Shown here piece by piece: positions 24,509 through 34,618 of a DNA stretch of 64,000 bases (within the stretch, counting starts at the first letter, position 1; each line of letters starts with the position of its first letter). The notes under the pieces are model-generated. The model saw nothing but the letters and a program-made list of their open reading frames with translations. It was not told the origin of the DNA and did not search any database. Made by a program: the position numbers and the translations under genes. The stretch comes from Alteribacillus bidgolensis (GTDB taxonomy: Bacteria > Bacillota > Bacilli > Bacillales > Marinococcaceae): positions 1,116,001 to 1,180,000 of the forward strand of contig NZ_KZ614149.1 in the NCBI RefSeq assembly GCF_002886255.1, in the 5' to 3' direction.

Positions 24509-26485
24509 CTATTCATCCCCGTAATTAAAAGTATTAGATTGGACTTCTTCATCATCAACATAGAGCTTGTAATACCCATCCGTTTCCGGAGTAACTTCGA
24601 GCGGTACCCTGTACGTTTTTGTTTCTGAAATTGTTTCTTCCGTAAAAGTGGTTTCTCCATCGGTGGTTGCATCTTCATAAACGATCCGAATGTCGAAAGA
24701 CTGGTCTTCTTCTTCCTCACTTTCCTCCACTTCTACCGGAATGACAGCTTCGATTTGTTCAGTTTCATTTTCTTCCACAGATTCTTCTTCGGGCCCTTCC
24801 GAAATGACAAACGTAATTTCATCTCCGTCTGTGACAGTGGTGTAAGGTCCTGGAGAATGTTCAATGACACGGCCGCTGCTTATCTCATCTGAATGACGAG
24901 TTTCAAAACTTCCGTTTAAGTTGTTATTTTCTAAATATTTTTCCACCGCATCCTTCGATTCACCTTCTAAATTGTCTAAGGAAAACTCTCGTTCTGTGCT
25001 ATATGTCAAATAAACTGTTGTTTCTTCTGCTACGACGTTTTCCCCGGCTTTTGGTGTTTGCTCAATGATATGATCAGGAGGATATTCTGATGTTTCAGAG
25101 GCAGTGTATTCCACCCCATTGTAATCACTTAACATATCTTCTGCCTGGTCCCGGTCCACTCCCTCTAGATCAGGCATTTCCACTTCCTCTTGTCCCTCAC
25201 TGACATATAAAGTAACCGTGCTGTCAATTTTAACAGTTGAGCCGCCTCTTGGATCTTGGCCGACTACAAAGTTTTCCTCCACTTCATCGTCGTAGACATT
25301 TTCCACTTCAGCCTCTAAACGTGCTTCTTCTATTTCTTGTACCGCCTCATCTTCTTCCATGTTTTGAACTTCAGGGACTTCTGCTTCATCTACTTTCAGC
25401 CAGTCAGGAAGAATAGTAAACGCAGCAGCTGCTGCTCCAATGATAAACAATAAAATGAAAAACAGTATCCATCCCCAGCGCTTTCTTTTTTTCTTAGGGG
25501 GAGGAGGTTGATTATCCATATTATTATTATGAACCGCCGTTGCTTCGGAAGGAGCCACTTTTGTTTCTTCTGCAAATCCATCCTCATCTTTTATAATTGG
25601 GACAGCTTTTGTAGCATCCTCATCTTCAGGAAGAATATAAGGGGCTTCGTTACGGCGTTCCATCGAAAGAACGGTTTTTAAATCGTCCTGCATCGTGAAA
25701 ACACTATCAAAACGTTCAAGCGGATCTTTTACTGTTGCTTTTAAAATAACATTTTCAAGACTTTGCGGCAGTCCCGGTCTTTTTTCAGATGGAAGCGGCA
25801 ATGGCTCTTGTAAATGCTTTAATGCAATACTAACCGCTGAGTCACCTGTGTAAGGAAGTGATCCGGTCACCATTTCATAAAGCACAACCCCGAGTGAATA
25901 AATATCTGACTGAGCTGTAATGCGGCCGCCTTTTGCTTGTTCTGGCGATAAATAATGAACAGACCCCATAACCGAATTTGTATGCGTGATTGTGGCTGCT
26001 GAAGCTGCTCTCGCTATACCAAAATCCGTTACTTTTGCTTCTCCATTATGATTTATTAAAATATTATGCGGCTTTATATCCCTGTGTATAATCCCATTGG
26101 CATGGGCATGCCCGATTGCGCCTAAAATTTTATCCATGAGACTGACAGATTGTTCTAATGGAAGAGGCCCTTGCTGCTGGATTTTTTCTTTCAGCGTTTC
26201 TCCTTCAATATACTCCATTACAATATAATAAAGGTTTTCTTCTTCCCCTACATCGTAAATATTAACAATATTTGGGTGGGCCAAGCTGGTTGCCGCCTGC
26301 GCCTCTCGGTGAAAGCGCCGGATAAATTCTTCATCCGTGTTATATTGCGGCTGAAGCACTTTCACCGCAACGGAGCGCTCTAATATTATATCTTGCGCTT
26401 TGTAGACGTGAGCCATACCGCCTCCGCCTATCTTATCTTGAATTTGATACCGTTCACTTATTCTTTTGCCAATCAGGTTAGACAT
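24509..26485 (-). CDS. prkC: PASTA-domain Ser/Thr protein kinase PrkC
   Basis: Membrane sensor kinase that responds to muropeptides and controls germination and growth. The 658-residue protein has an N-terminal Hanks kinase domain (about 10-270) with HRDIKPHNILI, DFGIARA and the activation loop TITHTNSVMGSVHYLSPEQ, a juxtamembrane acidic linker, a basic KKKRKR stop next to one membrane segment (about 337-358), three PASTA repeats (about 370-570), then a Glu-rich linker and a C-terminal beta-rich domain. Its ATG shares a base with the prpC stop (TAATG). Confidence 0.98.
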   Translation of the reverse strand: MSNLIGKRISERYQIQDKIGGGGMAHVYKAQDIILERSVAVKVLQPQYNTDEEFIRRFHREAQAATSLAHPNIVNIYDVGEEENLYYIVMEYIEGETLKEKIQQQGPLPLEQSVSLMDKILGAIGHAHANGIIHRDIKPHNILINHNGEAKVTDFGIARAASAATITHTNSVMGSVHYLSPEQAKGGRITAQSDIYSLGVVLYEMVTGSLPYTGDSAVSIALKHLQEPLPLPSEKRPGLPQSLENVILKATVKDPLERFDSVFTMQDDLKTVLSMERRNEAPYILPEDEDATKAVPIIKDEDGFAEETKVAPSEATAVHNNNMDNQPPPPKKKRKRWGWILFFILLFIIGAAAAAFTILPDWLKVDEAEVPEVQNMEEDEAVQEIEEARLEAEVENVYDDEVEENFVVGQDPRGGSTVKIDSTVTLYVSEGQEEVEMPDLEGVDRDQAEDMLSDYNGVEYTASETSEYPPDHIIEQTPKAGENVVAEETTVYLTYSTEREFSLDNLEGESKDAVEKYLENNNLNGSFETRHSDEISSGRVIEHSPGPYTTVTDGDEITFVISEGPEEESVEENETEQIEAVIPVEVEESEEEEDQSFDIRIVYEDATTDGETTFTEETISETKTYRVPLEVTPETDGYYKLYVDDEEVQSNTFNYGDE

Positions 26486-27237
26486 TACATCATCCCCTCT
26501 TCAAGTGGGACATTCATCACAACAGCAAGAGTAATGTTATCTTCTCCCCCTCGTTCATTGGCAGTATGTATAAGAATCTTGGCACTGTCATCTAGAGATT
26601 GCTTACTGCACAGCTCCTGTTTTATTTCATCATCTGTTATTTTATTTGTTAATCCATCAGAACAAAGGATTACAGCATTTCCTTGATTCCATTCCAAAGC
26701 CAATTTTTCACTTTTGATTACAGGTTCTGTCCCCAATGCTCTTGTTAAAATGTTTTTGCGCGGATGATTCTCTGCTTCTTCTTCTGTTAATTGGCCGCTT
26801 TTTTTCAATTCATTTACTAGCGAATGATCTTGTGTTTTAAGCTGCAATGCTGCTTCCGTTAAAAGATACGCTCTGCTGTCGCCAACATGAGCAATTACTA
26901 TAAAGGAAGGAGTACAAACAGCCGCAACTAAGGTTGTTCCCATTCCTTGCAAATGACTATTTTCATTTGCTTTGTCAAATACTTTCTGATTCACTTCGTC
27001 TATCTTAACACTGAGCCATTCTCCGGCTTCATCTGGGGTAAATGGCTTTTCTAATGACTTCCACGCTTGGCTCAGCAAATCTGTTGTCATTTTACTTGCA
27101 ATATCCCCGGCTTGGTGGCCTCCCATTCCGTCGGCCACCACTGCCAGGTACTCTCCTGCTTTGTTTATAAAAATTCCGCCTGCATCTTCATTATGATCCC
27201 GAACCTTACCGGCATCGGTTAAAAATACGGTATCCAC
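26485..27237 (-). CDS. prpC: PP2C-type protein phosphatase PrpC
   Basis: Mn-dependent phosphatase that reverses PrkC phosphorylation. The 250 residues carry the PPM metal motifs RDHNEDAGG, VADGMGGHQAGDIAS, HVGDSRAYL, CSDGLTNKI and GGEDNITLAVV. The start is GTG at 27237 with GAGGTG about 10 bases upstream. It is directly coupled to prkC, the conserved kinase-phosphatase pair. Confidence 0.98.
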   Translation of the reverse strand: MDTVFLTDAGKVRDHNEDAGGIFINKAGEYLAVVADGMGGHQAGDIASKMTTDLLSQAWKSLEKPFTPDEAGEWLSVKIDEVNQKVFDKANENSHLQGMGTTLVAAVCTPSFIVIAHVGDSRAYLLTEAALQLKTQDHSLVNELKKSGQLTEEEAENHPRKNILTRALGTEPVIKSEKLALEWNQGNAVILCSDGLTNKITDDEIKQELCSKQSLDDSAKILIHTANERGGEDNITLAVVMNVPLEEGMM

Positions 27238-27246
27238 AGACAGGGT

Positions 27247-28332
27247 TCACCTCGTTTCTTGTTTGCGTTCCTTCGCGCGAAGCTGCCCGCATGCTGCATC
27301 GATGTCGTGTCCTTGCTCACGCCGGATTGTAACGTTTACACCGTGCTCTTTCAACGTCCGTTCAAAAGCAAAAATATCATTTTTACTCGTTCTGACATAA
27401 TCACGCTCAGGAACGTAGTTAACAGGAATCAAGTTCACGTGGCATTTTAATCCTTTGATCAATTCTGCAAGTTCTTCAGCATGTTCGACTTGATCGTTCA
27501 CGCCGCCAAATAGACCATATTCGAAGGTTATGCGTCTATTCGTTTTTTTCTGGTAATAACGGATAGAGTCCATTAGCTTATCAATCGGCCAGGCGCGGTT
27601 GACTGGCATGAGCCGGCTGCGGATTTCTGTATTCGGTGCGTGAAGTGAAATTGCAAAGTTAATTTGCATGTTTTCATCAGCAAAATCATAAATCCTCGGT
27701 ACGACACCACTAGTTGAAACGGTAATATGACGGGCGCCAATATTTAACCCTTTATCATGATTAATCACTTTTAGAAAAGAAATCAGTTCATCATAATTGT
27801 CAAATGGTTCACCGATCCCCATGATTACTACTGAATCTACACGCTCTCCTTTTTCATCTAGTGCACGCTGTGCTTCCAAAACTTGAGCTGTAATTTCACC
27901 AGCTTCTAGATTTCGTTTTAATCCGCCAAGTGTGGAGGCACAAAACGTACAGCCAAGCCGGCAGCCTACTTGCGTTGTTACACATACGCTATTTCCATAG
28001 TTGTGTTTCATGACCACCGTTTCAATCGTGTACCCATCTTGCAGTTCAAATAATAATTTCACCGTTCCGTCGGATGATTCCTGTCTAGCAGCTTCTTTTA
28101 ATACGGTAATCGAAAATGCGTCTATTAATTTTTGGCGCAGTGTTTTCGATAAATTAGTCATTTCCTCGAAGCTTTCTACTCTTTTTTGGTACAGCCACTC
28201 GAAAATCTGATCTGCACGAAATGCTGGTTCTTGCTGTTCTTTCAGCCAGTCTTGGAGCTGTTCAAATCGCAACGTAAAGATGGATGTTTTCCCAGGCGCT
28301 TCCGCTTTTACTTTTTTCTTTAATTGCTGCAT
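27247..28332 (-). CDS. rlmN: 23S rRNA/tRNA adenine-C2 methyltransferase RlmN
   Basis: Radical SAM enzyme making m2A2503 in 23S rRNA and m2A37 in some tRNAs. CRLGCTFCAS holds the CxxxCxxC cluster ligands, and the C-terminal region ends in GHDIDAACGQL with the second catalytic Cys. GAAAGGAAG stands 7 bases before the ATG at 28332; the frame also runs to a TTG at 28350 that overlaps this ribosome site, so 28332 (361 residues) is preferred. It lies 22 bases after rsmB and 9 before prpC. Confidence 0.97.
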   Translation of the reverse strand: MQQLKKKVKAEAPGKTSIFTLRFEQLQDWLKEQQEPAFRADQIFEWLYQKRVESFEEMTNLSKTLRQKLIDAFSITVLKEAARQESSDGTVKLLFELQDGYTIETVVMKHNYGNSVCVTTQVGCRLGCTFCASTLGGLKRNLEAGEITAQVLEAQRALDEKGERVDSVVIMGIGEPFDNYDELISFLKVINHDKGLNIGARHITVSTSGVVPRIYDFADENMQINFAISLHAPNTEIRSRLMPVNRAWPIDKLMDSIRYYQKKTNRRITFEYGLFGGVNDQVEHAEELAELIKGLKCHVNLIPVNYVPERDYVRTSKNDIFAFERTLKEHGVNVTIRREQGHDIDAACGQLRAKERKQETR

Positions 28333-28354
28333 GAATATTCTTCCTTTCAAATGT

Positions 28355-29695
28355 TTATAAATCCTGCTTTTTTAACAAAGCCATAAAAAAACCGTCCGTA
28401 CCAAATTGCTGCGGTAATATGGTTTTTTGTCCATGTTCGGCTTGCAGCGTATTCGCTAAAAATTCATTTCGTTCTCTTTTAAACAAGTTGTTTTGGCTTA
28501 AAAATGCTTCTACTACGTCTTCATTTTCTTCTTTTCTTACCGTACAAGTACTGTAAACAAGCATCCCGCCAGGTTTCACCAATTTAGAGGCTTCTGCTAA
28601 AATGTCCGCTTGAATCTTTGGAAAACGTTCTAAATTTTCTTTTTGCTTCTGCCACTTTAATTCAGGTTTGCGTCTTATAACGCCAAGACCACTGCAAGGA
28701 GCATCTACAAGTACTCTGTCAAACTGTTCGTCTAAATGAGCTGTAAGCTCTCTAGCGTCCATGGCTTTTGCCTCAATAATAGATAAACCAAGGCGTTTTG
28801 CTTGTTCCTCAATTAATTTTATTTTTTTCTTATGAAGGTCAAATGCATTAATTGATCCCTTATCTTCCATACATTCGGCTAAGTGCGTCGTTTTTCCTCC
28901 AGGAGCTGCACAAGCATCTAATACCCTCATTCCAGGCTCAGGCTGAAGTAACCTCGCCACAAGCATAGAGCTTTCATCCTGTATCGTAACATATCCATTT
29001 TTATACGTTTCTGTTGTTATTACACTCCCTGAAGTTATAATAAGGGCATCAGGAGAGAGAGCACCTTCTTCGATTTGACAGCCTTCTTCGAGTAATTTGT
29101 TTTTTATTTCTTCTTTTGTCGATTTTGACAGATTTACCCTCACGGTTAAAGGAGGGGGATCTAAATTCGTTAGAGCCATTGCTTTTGCTTCTTTTTCCCC
29201 ATAAGCTGCAATCCAGTCTTCTAGAAGCCATTCTGGATGGCTCGTTTCGATTGCCAGACGTTCTATACCTGATAATGAATTTGTACGCGGAAGACCTTTT
29301 CGCTGAATCGAACGAAGCACGCCATTCACCAGGCCGCTTATTCCTTTATGCCCTCGCTTTTTCGCTATATTGACGGCTTCATGAATAACCGCTCTATCTG
29401 GCACCCTGTCTAAATATACAAGCTGATACACGGAGAGACGAAGCAGCTGCAGCACCCAGGGCTCTATCGAATCTATTCCGTTTTTTAAAAAGGGAGTTAA
29501 ATAAAAATCAAGCGTATTTTTTCGTTTTATCGTGCCATAGACAAGCTCTGTTAGCAAAGACTCATCTTTTTTTGAAACTTGTCCATGACTTAATACATGA
29601 TTTAAAAGCAAATGGCTGTAAGCCCCTTCTTTTTCAATTCGCTGAAGAAGTTCCAATGCTTTTTCTCTTACGTTTTTATTAAAATTATTGGTCAT
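28355..29695 (-). CDS. rsmB: 16S rRNA (cytosine-967-C5)-methyltransferase RsmB
   Basis: m5C methyltransferase. An N-terminal NusB-like domain (about residues 1-130) precedes the Rossmann methyltransferase with DACAAPGGKTTHLAE, DAPCSGLGVIRRKPELKW and the catalytic STCTVRKEENEDVV. The 446 residues match the family. It overlaps fmt by 11 bases, as expected for coupled genes. Confidence 0.98.
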   Translation of the reverse strand: MTNNFNKNVREKALELLQRIEKEGAYSHLLLNHVLSHGQVSKKDESLLTELVYGTIKRKNTLDFYLTPFLKNGIDSIEPWVLQLLRLSVYQLVYLDRVPDRAVIHEAVNIAKKRGHKGISGLVNGVLRSIQRKGLPRTNSLSGIERLAIETSHPEWLLEDWIAAYGEKEAKAMALTNLDPPPLTVRVNLSKSTKEEIKNKLLEEGCQIEEGALSPDALIITSGSVITTETYKNGYVTIQDESSMLVARLLQPEPGMRVLDACAAPGGKTTHLAECMEDKGSINAFDLHKKKIKLIEEQAKRLGLSIIEAKAMDARELTAHLDEQFDRVLVDAPCSGLGVIRRKPELKWQKQKENLERFPKIQADILAEASKLVKPGGMLVYSTCTVRKEENEDVVEAFLSQNNLFKRERNEFLANTLQAEHGQKTILPQQFGTDGFFMALLKKQDL

Positions 29696-30632
29696 TATTA
29701 AATTGCTCTCCTGTTTTAAAACCGTGATTTCCTCGTAAAAAGTCAGCAGCTTTCATTCGTTTCTTTCCGGATGGCTGAATTTCTTTTATATCAATGGATT
29801 GATGATCTCCTGTTTTTACGATAATGCCATCTTCGTTTACCGCCTCAATGGTCCCAGGCTGCTGTTGATCCGATGAAGATGGCGCTTTTTTTACTTCCCA
29901 AATTTTAAACGGTTTACCGTTGTAGGTTGTATAAGCGACCGGCCAAGGATTCATGCCGCGTATATGATCATAAACAGCTTGTCCTGGCTGGTTCCAATCA
30001 ATTTTTTCCTGTCCGCGCTGAATATTAGAAGCAAACGTTGCTTCTTGTTCGTTTTGCGCTATAGGTGCAATTTTTCCTTGTAAGAGATCTGGCAAAGTTT
30101 CTAATAATAAATCTCGACCGGCAATGCTTAATTTGTCATGGAGTCTTCCTGTAGTGTCGGTATCAGTAATTTCAACTTCTTTTTGAGTTAAAATATCCCC
30201 TGCGTCTAGCTGCTTTACCATATACATGATCGTGATGCCTGTCTTACTTTCACCGTCAATAATAGCTTGATGAATCGGTGCTCCTCCTCTGTACTTAGGA
30301 AGCAGAGAAGCATGGACATTAACCGCACCGTGAACAGGAGCTTCAAGAATGGATTCAGGGAGGATTTGTCCAAACGCAGCTGTTATTATTAAATCTGGTT
30401 CTAGATTTACGATTTCCTCCACATTTTCTTTCTTTTTAAGTGTTTCCGGCTGCAGCACTCTTAAACCGTGTTTAAGGGCTTCTTCTTTTACTGGAGGAGG
30501 AGTGAGCGTTTTTTTTCTTCCCTTCGGACGGTCCGGCTGGGTAACAACTGCTTCAATCGTATACCCTTCTTCCACTAATCCTCTTAAAATGGGAACAGAA
30601 AAATCGGGAGTTCCCATAAAAATAATTTTCAT
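29685..30632 (-). CDS. fmt: Methionyl-tRNA formyltransferase
   Basis: Formylates initiator Met-tRNA. The 315 residues begin MKIIFMGTPDFSVPIL and carry the folate-binding and catalytic segment HASLLPKYRGGAPIHQAIIDGE, followed by a C-terminal OB-like tRNA-binding domain. It lies between priA and rsmB. In B. subtilis the deformylase gene def lies directly upstream of fmt; here there is only a 70-base gap with a hairpin, so def must be elsewhere. Confidence 0.98.
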   Translation of the reverse strand: MKIIFMGTPDFSVPILRGLVEEGYTIEAVVTQPDRPKGRKKTLTPPPVKEEALKHGLRVLQPETLKKKENVEEIVNLEPDLIITAAFGQILPESILEAPVHGAVNVHASLLPKYRGGAPIHQAIIDGESKTGITIMYMVKQLDAGDILTQKEVEITDTDTTGRLHDKLSIAGRDLLLETLPDLLQGKIAPIAQNEQEATFASNIQRGQEKIDWNQPGQAVYDHIRGMNPWPVAYTTYNGKPFKIWEVKKAPSSSDQQQPGTIEAVNEDGIIVKTGDHQSIDIKEIQPSGKKRMKAADFLRGNHGFKTGEQFNNDQ

Positions 30633-30661
30633 CCTATCCGTCCTTTCTTTTCTGTATTCAT

Positions 30662-30700
30662 AAAAGGAGCCCCGCGATTAGAATCGGCAGCGGGGCTTTA
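30662..30700 (-). terminator. Probable terminator between priA and fmt
   Basis: AGCCCCGC and GCGGGGCT form a perfect 8-bp GC stem across a 14-base loop; on the minus strand it is followed by CCTTTTATG. The weak T-tract suggests partial termination. Confidence 0.6.
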
Positions 30701-30702
30701 TA

Positions 30703-33117
30703 CTACATGAACATTTGCGGGTTCATATCAATGGAAATAAATAATTTATCAGTTGCCATTTCTTTTTGGTACCGGTTTGCTATTTTATTTAAGATACTCT
30801 TTAAATCTGGCTCATTTCTGTATTTTATCATGCATTGATATCGATATCTATCTTTAATGCGGGCAATAGGTGAAACAGTCGGCCCGAGTACTTTTGTTTG
30901 AGGAGAAAATGAGCTTCTCAGAAAAGAAGCAATTTTTTCCGCAGTCTGCATCACTTTTACTACATCTTCATGCGCAATTGTTACAAGTGCTAAGTAATAA
31001 TAAGGGGGATAACCGCTTCTTTTTCTATGTCCCATTTCTTCTAAGCTGAAGGCTTCATAATCATGGGTTTTGGCATGCTCGATACTATAATGGTCTGGAG
31101 TATATGTTTGAATGACGACTTCTCCAGTCAGCTTATCCCTTCCAGCCCTGCCGCTTACTTGTGTTAAAAGCTGAAACGTTCGTTCCGATGCTCTGAAATC
31201 AGGTAAGTGAAGCATCGTATCAGCTGCTAACACTCCGGCTAACGTGATTCTTGGAAAATCAAGACCTTTTGCTATCATTTGTGTTCCAAGTAAAATATCG
31301 GCTTCACCGTTTCCAAATGCTTGCAGCAGCTTTTCATGAGACCCTTTTTTTGAGGTTGTATCCACATCCATTCTGATGACTCTTGCTTCAGGCAGCAGCT
31401 TTGTCAGCTCTTCTTCTACCTTTTGTGTTCCTGTACCAAAAAAACGGATATGTTCACTTTCACAAGCAGGACAAGTTGTCAGCATAGGCTCTTCATACCC
31501 GCAATAATGACATTTCAGCTTTCGCTGGGTATGATGATAAGTAAGCGTAATCTCACAGTGCGGACACTCCGCCGTGTAGCCGCAATTACGGCACATGACA
31601 AATGTGGAATATCCGCGCCTGTTTAGAAACAATACCGCTTGTTCGTTTCTATCCAGCCTATCTTTTAGCTTTTGCAGCAGAAGTTCTGAAAAAGCAGAGC
31701 GGTTACCCTTTCTTAGTTCCTTTCGCATATCGACGATGTTTACTTCTGGCATGGCTATATTATTTACACGTTCTTTTAATTCAAGCAGTTCATAAACGCC
31801 CCGTTTTGCTCTTGCATAAGATTCTAACGAAGGAGTGGCACTTCCTAAAATGACCGGACACTTATGATAACTCCCTCTCCAAATCGCAATGTGACGAGCG
31901 TGATACCTCGGGTGGTCTTCTTGTTTGTAGCTGCCTTCGTGCTCTTCATCTATAATAATTAAACCTAATTTTTCAAAAGGTGCAAATACAGCCGAACGTG
32001 CTCCCACTGCCACTTGTACTTCTTTTCGATGGATTTTTCTCCACTCATCGTATTTTTCTCCTGCGGACAAAGCGCTGTGAAGAACTGCTACTTTAGAACC
32101 GAATCTTCCTTTAAATCGTTCCACCATTTGCGGAGTAAGTGAAATTTCAGGTACAAGAACGATGGCTTCTTCCCCTTTTTCCAAGACTTTTTCAATCGCT
32201 CGCAGATAAATTTCCGTTTTCCCGCTGCCTGTGACCCCGCGCAGCAAAAAAGTCGTATCTTGATTATGGTCGACAGCTGTTCGGACCGGAGCGAGCACAT
32301 GTTTTTGCTGACCGGTCAGTTCAGGGCGAGGATCAGGCTCAAAAAAACGGTCACTATATGGGTCTCGGTATTCTTCAAGCTCTTCTAAAAATAACATTTC
32401 TTTTGTTATTAGCTGCTGCATAGTATGTTTAGATGTTTGTAAAGTATCTATTACTTCTTTAATGGGTATTTTTTCATCCGGGTAACGAGTATCAAACCAT
32501 TCCATAACAGCTATTTGCTTTTTAGCTCTGTTTCCCAGAATATCAGCGAAACGGACACCTCTGTATTGTGGATTCATACGTATGGATTGGATGGTTTTCT
32601 TTTTGGTTTTGTCTTTCACCAGATAATCTACTTCTATTTCTTCTTTTTCCACCGCTTGTTTGATTGACGAAAAAATTTCTTTTTCGTTCGGAATAGTGTT
32701 CCAATCTACTGATGATTTACCTGCAAATACAGCTTGAAGCGAAGCGGGGAGGTACTGTTCCTCTGTACTAAGCTTTAAAATCTTTTTTGGTTTTGCTCGT
32801 ATGGCTGAAGGAATCATGGATTGCAAAGCGGTGATAAGAAAGCAGACGGTCTCTTCGGCAAGCCATTGCCCGAGCTGTAACATTTCATTTGTTAAAACGG
32901 GATAAGGATCAAGCATTTCAGAAATCGGCTTCACTCTGTCAAGCTCCGTATTTTCAGTAATTTCCCATATAAAACCTTGAATCTTTCTCGGCCCAAATGG
33001 AACGATCACCCGCATCCCTGGTAAAATTAAATCGATCAGTTCTTCAGGAATACGATAATCAAAAGCCTTATTCGTCTGACCTGCAGTGACATCTACAATT
33101 ACTTTTGCATACATCAT
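30703..33117 (-). CDS. priA: Primosomal protein N', replication restart helicase PriA
   Basis: Superfamily 2 helicase that reloads the replisome at stalled forks. The 804 residues show an N-terminal DNA-binding domain (about 1-110), Walker A RGVTGSGKTEIYL, DEEH, then a zinc-binding region with eight Cys (MCRNCGYTAECPHC to CPACES, about 525-570), and SGRAGRD. Its first ATG shares a base with the coaBC stop (TAATG); a second ATG follows at once. Confidence 0.98.
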   Translation of the reverse strand: MMYAKVIVDVTAGQTNKAFDYRIPEELIDLILPGMRVIVPFGPRKIQGFIWEITENTELDRVKPISEMLDPYPVLTNEMLQLGQWLAEETVCFLITALQSMIPSAIRAKPKKILKLSTEEQYLPASLQAVFAGKSSVDWNTIPNEKEIFSSIKQAVEKEEIEVDYLVKDKTKKKTIQSIRMNPQYRGVRFADILGNRAKKQIAVMEWFDTRYPDEKIPIKEVIDTLQTSKHTMQQLITKEMLFLEELEEYRDPYSDRFFEPDPRPELTGQQKHVLAPVRTAVDHNQDTTFLLRGVTGSGKTEIYLRAIEKVLEKGEEAIVLVPEISLTPQMVERFKGRFGSKVAVLHSALSAGEKYDEWRKIHRKEVQVAVGARSAVFAPFEKLGLIIIDEEHEGSYKQEDHPRYHARHIAIWRGSYHKCPVILGSATPSLESYARAKRGVYELLELKERVNNIAMPEVNIVDMRKELRKGNRSAFSELLLQKLKDRLDRNEQAVLFLNRRGYSTFVMCRNCGYTAECPHCEITLTYHHTQRKLKCHYCGYEEPMLTTCPACESEHIRFFGTGTQKVEEELTKLLPEARVIRMDVDTTSKKGSHEKLLQAFGNGEADILLGTQMIAKGLDFPRITLAGVLAADTMLHLPDFRASERTFQLLTQVSGRAGRDKLTGEVVIQTYTPDHYSIEHAKTHDYEAFSLEEMGHRKRSGYPPYYYLALVTIAHEDVVKVMQTAEKIASFLRSSFSPQTKVLGPTVSPIARIKDRYRYQCMIKYRNEPDLKSILNKIANRYQKEMATDKLFISIDMNPQMFM

Positions 33118-34319
33118 TAAGCGTCCTTTATTAACATATTTTCTATCCGTGCAAGTATTTCTTTTGCTGTTTCTGTTTTTGTCATTAACGGCATGTCTTC
33201 TGGATTTTGCTCTCGTTGTACAATAATGACTCTATTCGTTTCAGAACGGAAGCCAGCGTCTTCTGAAGTAATGTTATTTGCAATTACCATATCAAGATTT
33301 TTGCGTTCTAATTTGTCTTTTGCGTATTCAACTATATTGTTTGATTCAGCAGCAAATCCAATTAATAATTGATGTGTTTTTTTCTTTCCTAATTCAGCTA
33401 AAATGTCTTTTGTACGTTCCATAGGAATGTCCATATCACCATTTTGCTTTTTTGCTTTTTGAGCAAGAATGGTTTTTGGTTTGTAATCAGCCACAGCAGC
33501 TGATTTAACAACAATGTCCATAGAGGAATAGATTTTGGTGACTTCATTATACATTTCTTCGGCTGTTGTGACGTTTATCCTTTTTACTCCTGGGAGAGCA
33601 TTCAGGTGAACAGGCCCTGCAATAAGGGTAACATCTGCACCCATTGCAGCTGCTTCGGCAGCAACCGCAAATCCCATCTTTCCAGTGGATGGATTCGTAA
33701 AAACGCGGACCGGATCGACATATTCATAGGTTGGCCCTGCTGTAACCAGCAGCTTTTTCCCTGCTAATGGAGTATGAGCTTTTTCTTCTGCTTCCAAGAA
33801 AGCTACTATTTCATCCGGTTCTGCTAAACGTCCTTTGCCTACCCATCCACAAGCAAGATAACCATCACCTGGTTCAATGAAAGTGTAATTGCGTTCTTTC
33901 AGCGTATTCATGTTCTCCACTACAGCTGGATGCTGATACATATTTACATTCATCGCAGGAGCAAAATAAACAGGACACGTAGCAGCTAGAAACGTTGTCA
34001 AAAGCATATCATCAGCAATCCCGTGTGCTGCTTTTCCAATTACATTAGCGGTGGCCGGTGCAATAATAAAAAGGTCTGCCCAGTCGGCTATATCAATATG
34101 AGCTACTTTTTCGGGATCTTTTTCAGCAAACGTATCATCATACACTCTTTCCCTGGTTAAAGCTTGAAACGTTAACGGTGTAACAAATTGTTTTGCGTGC
34201 TCTGTCATAATGACTTTTACCGAAGCACCGGCCTGGGTTAACTTACTTGCAAGAGCTGCTGCTTTAAAGGCAGCTATACCACCGCTTACACCTAATAAAA
34301 TATGTTTATGTTGCAGCAT
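33117..34319 (-). CDS. coaBC: Bifunctional phosphopantothenoylcysteine decarboxylase / phosphopantothenate-cysteine ligase
   Basis: Two consecutive steps of coenzyme A synthesis. The N-terminal CoaC flavoprotein (about residues 1-185) has GVSGGIAAFKAA, IAPATANVIGK and PAMNVNMY with ACGWVGKGRLAEP; the C-terminal CoaB (about 186-400) has TAGPTYEYVDPVRVFTNPSTGKMG and KKKTHQLLIGFAAE. The start at 34319 (MLQHKHILLGVSGG) has GGAGAGG upstream; the open frame reaches 34352 without such support. It is followed by priA through a TAATG overlap. Confidence 0.98.
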   Translation of the reverse strand: MLQHKHILLGVSGGIAAFKAAALASKLTQAGASVKVIMTEHAKQFVTPLTFQALTRERVYDDTFAEKDPEKVAHIDIADWADLFIIAPATANVIGKAAHGIADDMLLTTFLAATCPVYFAPAMNVNMYQHPAVVENMNTLKERNYTFIEPGDGYLACGWVGKGRLAEPDEIVAFLEAEEKAHTPLAGKKLLVTAGPTYEYVDPVRVFTNPSTGKMGFAVAAEAAAMGADVTLIAGPVHLNALPGVKRINVTTAEEMYNEVTKIYSSMDIVVKSAAVADYKPKTILAQKAKKQNGDMDIPMERTKDILAELGKKKTHQLLIGFAAESNNIVEYAKDKLERKNLDMVIANNITSEDAGFRSETNRVIIVQREQNPEDMPLMTKTETAKEILARIENMLIKDA

Positions 34320-34368
34320 AAATATTCCTCTCCATTTATGTTTTATTTTCAAAACGTTCTTGGAAGTA

Positions 34369-34403
34369 AAACAACAACCTATAAGTATTATAGGTTGTTG
34401 TTA
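34369..34403 (-). terminator. Terminator after rpoZ
   Basis: AACAACAACCTATAA and its complement form a 15-bp AT-rich inverted repeat with a 4-base loop, ending TTGTTGTTTT on the minus strand. It lies 2 bases past the rpoZ stop and may allow some readthrough into coaBC. Confidence 0.75.
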
Positions 34404-34405
34404 TC

Positions 34406-34615
34406 TTAAGATCCCTCTGTATGTTTATAACCTAACTTTCCATGCTCGATCTCTTCAAGAGCAATGCCGACCAATTTTGATGATTCATAATCATCAATCA
34501 GCGGGTCTGCTTCTTCCATTTCTTTTAAGTCACGGGCGCGCCGTGCAGAAATAGTAACCAATGTATACTTTGAATCAATGTGCTTCATTAACGTATCAAT
34601 AGAAGGATATAACAT
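34406..34615 (-). CDS. rpoZ: RNA polymerase omega subunit
   Basis: Small RNA polymerase subunit assisting beta' folding. The 69 residues begin MLYPSIDTLMKHIDSKYTLV, followed by the family helix ARRARDLKE and KLVGIALEEIEHGKL. It follows gmk by 3 bases, the standard gmk-rpoZ arrangement. Confidence 0.97.
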   Translation of the reverse strand: MLYPSIDTLMKHIDSKYTLVTISARRARDLKEMEEADPLIDDYESSKLVGIALEEIEHGKLGYKHTEGS

Positions 34616-34618
34616 GAA

